Source of the DNA: Victivallales bacterium
Lineage (GTDB): Bacteria > Verrucomicrobiota > Lentisphaeria > Oligosphaerales > Oligosphaeraceae
Direction of reading: 5' to 3'
NCBI GenBank assembly: GCA_017554445.1
Contig: JAFZIJ010000063.1
Location: 1-64,000 of the forward strand
DNA length: 64,000 nucleotides
Shown here piece after piece: positions 1 to 8,500 of this stretch (positions are counted from its first letter, which is position 1; every line of letters starts with the position of its first letter). The notes under the pieces were generated by a model, which ran no database searches, was not told the DNA's origin, and saw only the letters and a program-made list of their open reading frames with translations. The position numbers and the translations under genes were made by a program.

Positions 1-250
1 CTTACGCTCCTCTTCAATTCGCTTTGTCTCTGCGGCCTTACGCTCCTCTTCAATTCGCTTTGCCTCTGCGGCCTTCTTCGCTTCCGCCGCTATTCGCTCC
101 TCTTCAATTCGCTTTGCCTCTGCGGCCTTACGCTCCTCTTCGCTTCGCTTTGCCTCTGCGGCCTTCTTCGCTTCCGCCGCTATTCGTTCCTCTTCAATTC
201 GCTTTGCCTCTGCGGCCTTTCGTTCCTCTTCGCTTCGCTTTGCCTCCTCA
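1..250 (-). repeat. tandem coding repeats encoding a charged coiled coil
   Basis: Near-identical DNA blocks, mostly 36 bp or combinations of 36 and 18 bp, follow one another and encode alternating segments such as AEAKRIEEERK, AEAKRSEEERK and IAAEAKKAA. The alternation of small, basic and acidic residues is typical of a TolA-like or single-helix/coiled-coil stalk. The very high DNA identity points to recent tandem expansion, and the copy number may vary between strains. The array continues beyond the left edge. Confidence 0.85.
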
Positions 251-1275
251 TGTGTCTTTTGGGGCTCTTGAGTTTCCATGGGAGATTTTACTGGAAGAGC
301 AGGGATGGATTTAAGCTGAATAAACGAGATTTTTAACATAAAAAACGCAAAAGCGGCGAGAATCAAGAATAGGACAATGTTCAAGCGGCTGCTGAAGAAT
401 GTCTTGATTGCTTTTTGCTCGGATGCGGAGGCAGGTTGATCGACAGTTCCCAAGGCGTTAATGAATGCTTCGCAAGACTCATAGCGTTCTTCCGGATTCT
501 TTGCGATGGCTTTGAGAAGAACCGCGTTCTGTGTTTTGGACAATTGGGGCAGGGGGACGGGCTTGTCGTCAATGATGGCCTGCCGAAGAACGGTGATGTT
601 CGGATTGTCGAAAGGCAGATGGCCTGAAAGAAGTTCATAGGCGATTACAGCAAGTGTATATTGGTTGGTTGCTGACGTAAGTGGCTTTCCCTGGCAGACT
701 TCCGGCGGCATATAGCCCACTGGCCAGTCTAGTTCCGGCGATGCGGCGAAATATTGCTGGAGACGATTGGACGGCAATGCAAGGAGGTCGAAATCATGGA
801 GCATGGCTTCGCCTTGGGGAGTGACAATGATGCAGCTGGGCTTCAATGCGGGATGGTAAAAGCCTTTCCGTCCTGCGTAGTCGAGAGCGTTGGCAATCTG
901 GCGGAGAACAGGCAGCACTGTCGTGACAGGGAGGGCTCCGTTTTTGCGTTTGCTGTCTGCCCAACGGTTGAGATTATCTCCTTTCACTGTCTGTACGACG
1001 GTAAAAAACACGTCCCTCTTTTCGTCATTTGCGGCAATCAGAAGATGAGCGATATTTTGATGGATTAGATTCTCTGAAATCTTCGCGGCTTCCTGCTGCA
1101 GGTCACATACAACCTGCTGATCGATATTGGCGGCTAGCGGTTTCAGTAGATAGTCTGTTGGGGAATCGTGGCGTTGGCAGATATATCCGTTTGCAACGGA
1201 TTCTTTGACTTCGTACTGTTGGAGTAAAATGGAACCGTTGTCGATTTTTTCATGAATGAAAGGCAGTTGTATCAT
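1..1275 (-). CDS. membrane-anchored pseudokinase with TolA-like coiled coil (3' end outside window)
   Basis: An open frame runs from an ATG at 1275 to the left edge without a stop (425 codons seen). Residues about 20-275 read as a Ser/Thr protein kinase fold: a YEV start, LLKP around 43-46 that may hold the ATP-binding lysine, the catalytic-loop equivalent HPALKPSC (141-148), HDFD (160-163), GYMPPE (187-192) and a helix ending NPEERYES. The HRD aspartate is alanine, DFG is DFD and the glycine-rich loop is missing, so I infer a pseudokinase. A hydrophobic segment at about 298-317 (LNIVLFLILAAFAFFMLK) is followed by an Ala/Glu/Lys/Arg-rich repeat region, so the kinase-like part should be cytoplasmic and the coiled coil periplasmic. 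A GGAG sequence lies 7 nt before the ATG. The gene is last in the secretion operon, 24 nt after the M50 gene. Its partner is unknown. Confidence 0.8.
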   Translation of the reverse strand, partial: MIQLPFIHEKIDNGSILLQQYEVKESVANGYICQRHDSPTDYLLKPLAANIDQQVVCDLQQEAAKISENLIHQNIAHLLIAANDEKRDVFFTVVQTVKGDNLNRWADSKRKNGALPVTTVLPVLRQIANALDYAGRKGFYHPALKPSCIIVTPQGEAMLHDFDLLALPSNRLQQYFAASPELDWPVGYMPPEVCQGKPLTSATNQYTLAVIAYELLSGHLPFDNPNITVLRQAIIDDKPVPLPQLSKTQNAVLLKAIAKNPEERYESCEAFINALGTVDQPASASEQKAIKTFFSSRLNIVLFLILAAFAFFMLKISFIQLKSIPALPVKSPMETQEPQKTHEEAKRSEEERKAAEAKRIEEERIAAEAKKAAEAKRSEEERKAAEAKRIEEERIAAEAKKAAEAKRIEEERKAAETKRIEEERK

Positions 1276-1299
1276 GAGATGCTCCACTATGCGAGGTGG

Positions 1300-3372
1300 T
1301 TACATTTCCTTGCGGAAGGCAGCGATGATGAATTGGCGCACTTTGTCGTAAAGTCGCGCGGAATGAGTGAACGAAACGGAGGCGACACGGCCAAAATCCG
1401 GAAGCGACGGATTATCGTCCAGAAATTCGAGCTCCACTGAATAGAGCGGAAGAATCGACTGATATTCCTTAGAACCGTTTTCCGGAGCATAGGCGGCGAT
1501 GGGGCCGCCGAAGAACTGGATCAATGGGGAAAGCGTCAGACGGGCGGGGACTTTATTGACGGATACAATTCTGGCTTTCCATATCTCAAGCGAATCCCTG
1601 ACGCGGATAATGGCAGTCTGTCCTTCTGTGAGATGCCCGATCTGGTTGTCTTGTGCATAGGCGTGAAGGACGGGGCTGCCTGAGACGATTTCACCGACTG
1701 GCATTCCTTTGGGGAGGAAGACACCAGGGGAAAGCTCCATGAGATATGGCAAGAACATGCCGGAAGATGGCGCGCGAACTGGCAGGATGTCCTTGCGGCG
1801 CAACAATTCACGACTGGACAGTTCGTCGGACGAAACCTTTTCTGCCGTGACAAGGCTGTCGCCGTTTTTTGTGGTATCGACGAGCTGGATGGAGAGCAGT
1901 GTCTTGTCGTAGCGCATGACCGTGTCCAGACGTTCTATGGCGAAATCAAGCATGGGCGATGTCAGCGAAGCGATTTCATCGCCTTCCATGACAGGACGTT
2001 GACGATGTGGCAACGGCGATGTCAGATAGCCTCCTTCCTGTAGGCTGACAATCCGCCGGTTGGCGGGGGTGATTTCGGCAGGCAGGCGGAGAGACCATGA
2101 GACAGGCGTGAAGAGAATGATGGCCGCGGCAACCAACAGGGCAGCCGCGATGAAAAGCCATGCGCGGTTGACTGACCGTTTCGAAAGAATACGGATTGTC
2201 TGGATTTCACGATAGGCGGGATAAATGAGAATGCTGTAGATCTCCAGAAAGACCATTACGAGTGCGACGGCTTTCACGAATTTATGATAGATGACCAGAA
2301 TGATGGACGTGTAGAGGAAGATACGGTAGATGAAGCAACCGATGCCATAGAACAGCATGAACAGACCGTGTTTGGCGGCAGGACGGGACCCCAGACGGAG
2401 AAAATGCCAACGCCACCATTGCTTGAAGTAGTCGCTTGAACGTGACATCAGATTTTCGATGCCGACGATGTCGGACAGGATGTAATAGCCGTCGTAGCGG
2501 ATGAACGGGTTGCCATTGACGAGAATGGTGGAAAGCGTACTGACGGCGAAGATGAAGAATAGTGTGGATTTGAGTTCCCCTGCAGGGAGATACGACCAAA
2601 TGAGCGCGGCTATGCCGCCGATGAGCACTTCCGTAATGATACCGGCCGCATCGATGAGAAGCCGTTGGGAGCGCGACAACCGCCAGCTGTCCGTCGTATC
2701 CGTGAAAAAGCGCGGGACGAACACGACAAAGCCGATGCCGATGCTTCGGACGCGGCAGTTGAAATGGATTGATGCGAGCGAATGGGCGGATTCATGGGCG
2801 ATTTTCAATATGACGATGGCGATGAAATATTTGACGAGTCCCGCCCATGACAACGTGTCGAGGAATGTCGAATGGACAATGTTGAAGTCCCTTATGAGCA
2901 GAAGGTAGCCTGCGATGGCGGGAAACAAGAGGCACAGGACGATGAATTTGGAGGCGATCCAGCTAACCATTGGCCTGATATGGTCGTAGAAGTTTTCTGG
3001 ATGAATGGGCGGAAGCTTGAAGAAAATATACGCGGCGGACAATCTCAGAAGTGTGTTCTGCTGCTCTCTGAGGACGGAAAGACGACGGCGTTTGAGGTCG
3101 ATGACGCCATAGTCAGGCGTTAGCAAGTTGTTCATTTGCATGAACGTCAGAAGATGTATCAAATCTTCCTTCGACATGTTGATGCCGTTTGCTTTAAGCT
3201 TTTCAAGGAAGGCGGAGACAGGGAGGGATTCCGTCATGACGGCAAGAACTGGCAACGCGTCAGAGGGGATGCGATAATATGCATCGGCTTGACGGTCGAA
3301 AAGGAGCGGTCTTTCTCCGCGAATAAGTTCTATGTCCGGCCGTAGGTAGCCGGTAAGCGGTTCCTGTTGCAT
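1300..3372 (-). CDS. M50-family membrane metalloprotease fused to HlyD-like domain, PqqD-like N-terminus
   Basis: A 690-aa polytopic protein. Residues 1 to about 90 resemble a PqqD-like winged helix (LLFDRQADAYYRIP). The membrane part carries the zinc-protease motif HESAH at 193-197 and the second site-2-protease motif NPFIRYDGYYILSD at 288-301, both typical of peptidase-M50 exporters annotated as putative peptide zinc metalloproteases. After a last membrane helix at about 410-430 the periplasmic tail has lipoyl/barrel-sandwich features of membrane-fusion proteins (VRAPSSGMFLPY, LTEGQTAIIRV). It lies 17 nt after the GAF-HlyD adaptor gene. By inference it is the inner-membrane component that processes or hands over the giant repeat protein. 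No ATPase domain is seen, so the energy source is unclear. Confidence 0.82.
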   Translation of the reverse strand: MQQEPLTGYLRPDIELIRGERPLLFDRQADAYYRIPSDALPVLAVMTESLPVSAFLEKLKANGINMSKEDLIHLLTFMQMNNLLTPDYGVIDLKRRRLSVLREQQNTLLRLSAAYIFFKLPPIHPENFYDHIRPMVSWIASKFIVLCLLFPAIAGYLLLIRDFNIVHSTFLDTLSWAGLVKYFIAIVILKIAHESAHSLASIHFNCRVRSIGIGFVVFVPRFFTDTTDSWRLSRSQRLLIDAAGIITEVLIGGIAALIWSYLPAGELKSTLFFIFAVSTLSTILVNGNPFIRYDGYYILSDIVGIENLMSRSSDYFKQWWRWHFLRLGSRPAAKHGLFMLFYGIGCFIYRIFLYTSIILVIYHKFVKAVALVMVFLEIYSILIYPAYREIQTIRILSKRSVNRAWLFIAAALLVAAAIILFTPVSWSLRLPAEITPANRRIVSLQEGGYLTSPLPHRQRPVMEGDEIASLTSPMLDFAIERLDTVMRYDKTLLSIQLVDTTKNGDSLVTAEKVSSDELSSRELLRRKDILPVRAPSSGMFLPYLMELSPGVFLPKGMPVGEIVSGSPVLHAYAQDNQIGHLTEGQTAIIRVRDSLEIWKARIVSVNKVPARLTLSPLIQFFGGPIAAYAPENGSKEYQSILPLYSVELEFLDDNPSLPDFGRVASVSFTHSARLYDKVRQFIIAAFRKEM

Positions 3373-3389
3373 GGTCGATCGCGCAGCGG

Positions 3390-4730
3390 TCAGAATCTGC
3401 GTGTATATAGGATGACGTTCTTGAAGAGGCGGTATCCGAGGGAATAGTCTCCGGCGGAGAGCTTTGCGATTCCGCGCATACCGTAGCGGAGACCTTCATG
3501 ATTTCCCGTCAGTCTCGCCTGAATATGGTAGCAGTAGGTCTTTTGTTCGGTTAGCTCCGGATAGTGTGCGACATCGATAATTTCGCAATCGAGCGCGTTT
3601 TCCGGCGCCGTATGGAGGAAGAGGGCGAGTTTTGGGGACTGCCTGAGAAGGGATGCGTTCTGTTCGTTGATGGGAATATCCGCCAGCATTCCGTCGCCGC
3701 CGTGGATTTCGAACAGCTTGTCGCCTGTCTTGACGGCACGGCCGGCGAAGAGCTCCGCATGACCGCCTGTCAAAACCAGCAGACCGTCCGCAGGTGCGAG
3801 AATGCGTGCGTTTTGTAGATACCATTGGGCTTCATCTACGGAGACTTTCGCCGTATCACGACGGGCCTCCAGCAGTTTCACGCGGGCGAGGCGTGACTGA
3901 TCTGAAAAGGCGGACTGCTCTTCCAAGGCCAGTTCGGCCTCCGTCTCGCGAAGCTGGCTTATGGCGGCTCCAAGACGGTATTTAAGTTGGTTGACATCGT
4001 ATTCGATGATGACGTCGCCTTTCTTGACGGACGCGCCATCTGGCTTGAGACATGTGGCGACGATGCCGTCGTACATGGCGTAAGCTCCTGTGACTTGCGG
4101 AGCTTGGAGGGTAAATTCCGCCGTGATGCGCTCTGGACCACGGATGAACATCATGGCGGCGACGGCACCGAGCACGATTGTCCAAAAGCAGATTTTCGGC
4201 AGGCTGCCGCGGAGGACCCACAGGCGGCGTTTGGTCAGACGGTGGTAGAAGAGGGCTTCTGCCGCCGAATTCGCAAGGAGTTTCGCCGTGTTGGGAACGA
4301 AGGCTGGAATCTCCTTTTCGTATTCAAGCAGCCAGATATAGATGAGGGGCGTGTTGTCGCTGTTTGGCGGGGGGAGAAGCCGCAGGGCGTAATAGACGGC
4401 GTCGTTCTGGGCAAGTTCCGCGTCAAGCCCGTTGTTGGCTGTCACAGTGATGGCGTCTTCGTCAAAGACGAGCGAATCGGCCAATTTTCGTTGCAGGACG
4501 GCAAGGCGAGCGTTCTTATTGACGGTCGGTTGCCCGAATTGAGCGACGACGCGTGATTTCCGTCCATTGTTTTCCAGCAGGGTGGCCGTACGGAAATTCA
4601 GCATGGAATGGCTGTTATTGACGACATTTGCGGCCGCGTCGTCAAACGTCTTGGCGCTGAACAGGTCATGGCCGAATTTGATGATGAATGCCAAGGCCTT
4701 TAGCCGTGCTGAAAAATCCTCGTTAGGCAT
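3390..4730 (-). CDS. GAF-like domain plus HlyD-type membrane fusion protein
   Basis: 446 aa. Residues 1 to about 165 look like a cytoplasmic GAF-type sensory fold (FDDAAANVV, RTATLLEN, then a long helix ending LFYHRL). One transmembrane segment follows at about 178-196 (ICFWTIVLGAVAAMMFI). Then come two half-lipoyl motifs (YDGIVATCLKPDGASVKKGD and ARILAPADGLLVL) around an Arg/Glu-rich coiled-coil hairpin, as in HlyD/EmrA adaptors. It should span the inner membrane and join the M50 component to the outer-membrane channel. A clear Shine-Dalgarno sequence is missing and a hairpin terminator lies about 30 nt upstream, so its expression is probably lower than that of the adhesin. The GAF call is from pattern only. 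Confidence 0.78.
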   Translation of the reverse strand: MPNEDFSARLKALAFIIKFGHDLFSAKTFDDAAANVVNNSHSMLNFRTATLLENNGRKSRVVAQFGQPTVNKNARLAVLQRKLADSLVFDEDAITVTANNGLDAELAQNDAVYYALRLLPPPNSDNTPLIYIWLLEYEKEIPAFVPNTAKLLANSAAEALFYHRLTKRRLWVLRGSLPKICFWTIVLGAVAAMMFIRGPERITAEFTLQAPQVTGAYAMYDGIVATCLKPDGASVKKGDVIIEYDVNQLKYRLGAAISQLRETEAELALEEQSAFSDQSRLARVKLLEARRDTAKVSVDEAQWYLQNARILAPADGLLVLTGGHAELFAGRAVKTGDKLFEIHGGDGMLADIPINEQNASLLRQSPKLALFLHTAPENALDCEIIDVAHYPELTEQKTYCYHIQARLTGNHEGLRYGMRGIAKLSAGDYSLGYRLFKNVILYTRRF

Positions 4731-4759
4731 AGGAAAATGAATGGTTCAAAGCTGAAAAA

Positions 4760-4781
4760 GCCTTGGCCCATGAGCCAAGGC
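4760..4781 (-). terminator. intra-operon rho-independent terminator
   Basis: Read on the minus strand, GCCTTGGC pairs perfectly with GCCAAGGC (8 bp) around a 6-nt loop and is followed directly by TTTTTC. It starts 13 nt after the stop of the first adaptor gene (4794) and ends 30 nt before the ATG of the next gene (4730). The position suggests partial termination that separates strongly expressed upstream genes from the inner-membrane components. Confidence 0.75.
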
Positions 4782-4793
4782 GATGGAAGACGT

Positions 4794-5507
4794 TCATTTC
4801 AAAAGTGTTCCGGTCATGCCCGCGAAAAACAGGCCTTGCCGGTTGTCGATAAGCACTCGAATACGGACAGTGCCGGTCCGGTGGTCCGCTTGTGGCGAGA
4901 CTTCATAGATGGTTCCCGTGGCGGTCGCCTCATTTTGGTCGAGACGGATCCTCACCTCCGCTCCGATGGTTGTGAGGGCACGGTCCGTAAGCGGGACATT
5001 CATGACGGCGAGTAGCTGGTTGTCGTCGATGATGCGGCAGAGTGCCTGCCCCGAACGAGTCGTTTCAAAGTCATGCGTCATGATTTCGACGATTTTGCCG
5101 TCGAAAGGTGCTTTGACAGTGCAGAAGGAAACGTTCAGCTTGGCCTCTTGGCAGGAGATTTCAGCTAAATGGAAATCGTATTCGGCCTTTCGAAGCTCTG
5201 CGTCGCTGGTGAACTTCTTTTCACGGAGCTCCTTCTTGTCTTCGAAGGTGTTTTTGGCGAAACGTAGCTGTTCTGACGTGCGCGCAAATTCGATGGCGTA
5301 CCGTGAATCATCAAGTTCCACCAAGGTATCGCCTGCTTTGAAAGGCTGTCCTTGGAGGAACTTGTAGTTTTTGAGAACGGATTCCACCCGTGCCGAGACG
5401 ACTGTGTCTCGGAATGGGAAGAGAACCGTTTTGATTTCCTGCTGGACACCATCCCCCATCAAGAGGGCGGATGCCAGCAGAATCATGATGACGGCTTGGA
5501 TTCTCAT
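4794..5507 (-). CDS. HlyD-family periplasmic adaptor protein
   Basis: 237 aa with an N-terminal signal or anchor (VIMILLASALLMG). The first half-lipoyl segment is around residues 33-66 (VVSARVESVLKNYK, AGDTLVELDDS), followed by a short coiled-coil hairpin at about 70-120 and the second half (TVKAPFDGKIVEI), then a beta-barrel region ending FAGMTGTLLK. This is the RND/MFP adaptor layout in a short form. The ATG overlaps the stop of the giant protein gene by four bases (ATGA), so translation of substrate and adaptor is probably coupled. Expected role: a periplasmic link between the inner-membrane complex and the TolC-like channel. Confidence 0.88.
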   Translation of the reverse strand: MRIQAVIMILLASALLMGDGVQQEIKTVLFPFRDTVVSARVESVLKNYKFLQGQPFKAGDTLVELDDSRYAIEFARTSEQLRFAKNTFEDKKELREKKFTSDAELRKAEYDFHLAEISCQEAKLNVSFCTVKAPFDGKIVEIMTHDFETTRSGQALCRIIDDNQLLAVMNVPLTDRALTTIGAEVRIRLDQNEATATGTIYEVSPQADHRTGTVRIRVLIDNRQGLFFAGMTGTLLK

Positions 5508-8500
5508 GCCATCAGACCATCAAGAAGAAGTTCGACGTCCGACTTGAAGGCGGCATGCTTGCTCATTTCATCAAGGCGGACATCCGCCAAGGAGTCGAGC
5601 ATGTCGATGCTGTCTGCCGTGTCGTCCACGATGTTTTGTTCAAGGAACTTCGGGATCTGGATGGATTCATCCATGAAGATCCAGGGCATGTCGCTGTCAT
5701 TGCTGCCGTGGACATCGATGTAGTCGATGAGCGGAGCGTCGAAATCGTCCGACGGACGGACTGAGAGAATGGATGTCTGTGTGTCATTCGGGAACATTTC
5801 GTTACCGGATGAGAAGCCGCGCTCGTTTGCAGAGTTGGAGGCACTGATGACCTTGGACACGAGAATTGTGTCGAGACTGTCAATGTCCATCCAGAGATCC
5901 TGCGAGTTGGCGAGCGGATCGATGCGGTGCGAGTCGAAACGGCTGCGGAAGTCCCATTTCGGATGGATATCCGGAATGACGGGACGGTAATCCATGACTT
6001 CGAAAGCCATTGGGCCGTTGTAGTTGCGATTGCCTTGCTCGGGCTCTTGATAGATATTGCGAAGGCTTGGCGTTGGCGGCGGCTCTGGAACTTCGGGAGC
6101 TTTCACGATGGTGAGAGTGCCGGGCTCATAGTTGAGAATGTAGTTTTCGTTAGGTACAAGGGTACCTTGCTGGATTTCGTACTCTCCGATATTTTCCCCG
6201 GGTTCGCGGGTCAGACGGCCAGTGAGCCGGTCGTTATCGAGTAAGCCGTCCACCGTATAGGTAAGATACGGATCCGACTTGTGCTGTTCCTTGATCTTGT
6301 CATCGGCTTTGACGAAGATTTCCTTTGGGGTGACGAGCAACGTACCGGGATCGTAGGTGACGTCGTAGTCGTTTTCATCGAGGTTGAGCTTGCCGATGAT
6401 AATATCGTATTCACCTGCATTGTAGCGGCCGTTGCTGTTCTTTTGGCCATCTATCGTGAGTGTCGTGCCGTCGGTGGAGTCGCCGTCCGCTATCTCGCCC
6501 GTGAAGACGTAGGTCAGTTCACCGACTTCATCACCATAGGTGATTTCCTTGTCATCCGCCGCGATTGATATGGGACGCTTGGCAACTGTGAGGTCGGCTG
6601 CGATGAAAGTGTAGTCGTAACTGTCTTCATTGGACAACGTATGACTGGTCTCGATGATGGCGTCTTCATGTTCCCCGGCCTTGAAATGACCAGAGGAGGA
6701 CGTCAGGATGTTGTCGTAGTCGTAATCGAGAGTGACGTCAAGCGTGTCGATGTCCAGGAGGCCTTCGACCGTGTACTGTCCGGCGAGATCCGGATTCTCG
6801 TTACCGTAGGTCATGGACTGGCTGATGGCGGTGACCGTCAGTTCCAGCGGCGTGATCTTCGCTTCAGTGGTGTTATTGAAGGTGATGTTGTAGTTTTCCG
6901 CATCCTTGCCGACGGTGATGAGTTCACCGGTCGCTGTGACCGTACGATCGAGGACGTTGCCATCCGCGTCGCGCAGAACAGTCGGCGCGTCGAAGGCGTA
7001 AGTGAGTTCCGTGCCGAATGCGCGAACATCATCGCCGCTGAACACGCCATCGATGATGAAGTTACCATCAAGTGTGGCGTCAGTGTTGCCATCGTAAGGC
7101 TTGTCATTGGCGTTGAAGCTGACGGTAATGTTGTGGGGCTTGACATTCAGGGATGCATTGTTGAAGGTGTAATTGTAGTTTTCACCGTTGGTGAGAACAT
7201 GGCCTTTTTCGATGACCATTCCGGAATGGAGGCCGGCGGTCACGTTGCCGGAGGATGAGAGGTCGCTGTCGGCGATTTCGTAATCCAGCGTGACGTCGAG
7301 CGTGTCACCGGAAGCGAGGGCGTTCTCGTCGAAAGAGTATTGCCCGTCGAGTTCGGGCATGTTGTCGCCGTAGATCATTTCCTGCGGCTTCGCCGTGACT
7401 GTGATATTACGCAGGTCAACGGTCAACTTACCGAAAGCGTATTCGATTTCATAGTTGCCGGTGACGAGATTGCCTTCGCCATCGTAGATGGCGGCTTCAG
7501 CGGAGATGACATCTTCGTATTCGCCTGCTTTGATATGGCCGGAATTCGTGTAAACGCTATCCGCGATGTTCAATTCGAGGGTGACTTGAATTTCGTCTTC
7601 TCCGGCGAGTTCGTCGGTGAATGTGTAGGTGAGGGACGGTTCCTCGTCACCGTAGATCATGGACTTGTCATCAGCCGTGACAAGAATGTGCAACGGCGTG
7701 ATGGCGGCGGTCGTCGTATCGATGAAGGTGACATCGTAGTTGGTGAGGTCGTTGCCGGAGAGCATGGATGCGTCATAACCGGTGGCGGTGACTGTCTTGC
7801 CTTCGCCTGCGTCCTTTGTGTCGAAGTTGTATTCAAGAGCGGAGGCGTCGAACTGAAGTTCATCGCCTTCGAGCACTTCGTCCATGATGAGCGCATTGAG
7901 GGTCGCCTCGGTATTGCCATCGTAGACCTTGTCATTGGCGGTGAAGCCGATGGTGATTTCGAGCGGCGTGATGTCCGCCAGAGCAGTTTCAACGAACGTG
8001 ATGTCGTAGTTTGCGAGATGTTCGCCAGAAAGCATAGAGGTCGCGTCAAATCCCTCCGCCGTGACGGTCTTGTCGGTGCCGACATTCTTGTCGGAGAAGT
8101 TGTATACGATGCCGGTGTCGTCGAACTGGACGTCGTCGCCTTCGAGGACTTCGTCCATGACGAGCTGGTCTCGCGTGGCGACTGTGTTGCCGTCGTAGAC
8201 CTTGTCATTGGCGGTGAAGCCGATGGTGATTTCGAGCGGTGTGATGTCTGCTTCCGCCGTGTCGTCGAACGTGATGTCGTAATTTGCGAGATCTTCGCCA
8301 GAAAGCATAGAGGTCGCGTCAAATCCCTCCGCCGTGACGGTTTTGTTAGTACCGACGTTCTTATCGGAGAAGTTGTATACGATGCCGGAATCGTCGAACT
8401 GGACGTCGTCGCCTTCGAGGACTTCGTCCATGACGAGCTGGTCTCGCGTGGCGACGGTATTGCCGTCATAGACTTTGTCATTGGCGGTGAAGCCGATGGT

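Noticed and set aside
381..638. 85-aa ORF on minus in the first 1.3 kb
   Set aside because: It is in another frame of the pseudokinase gene, which is open from 1275 to the left edge.
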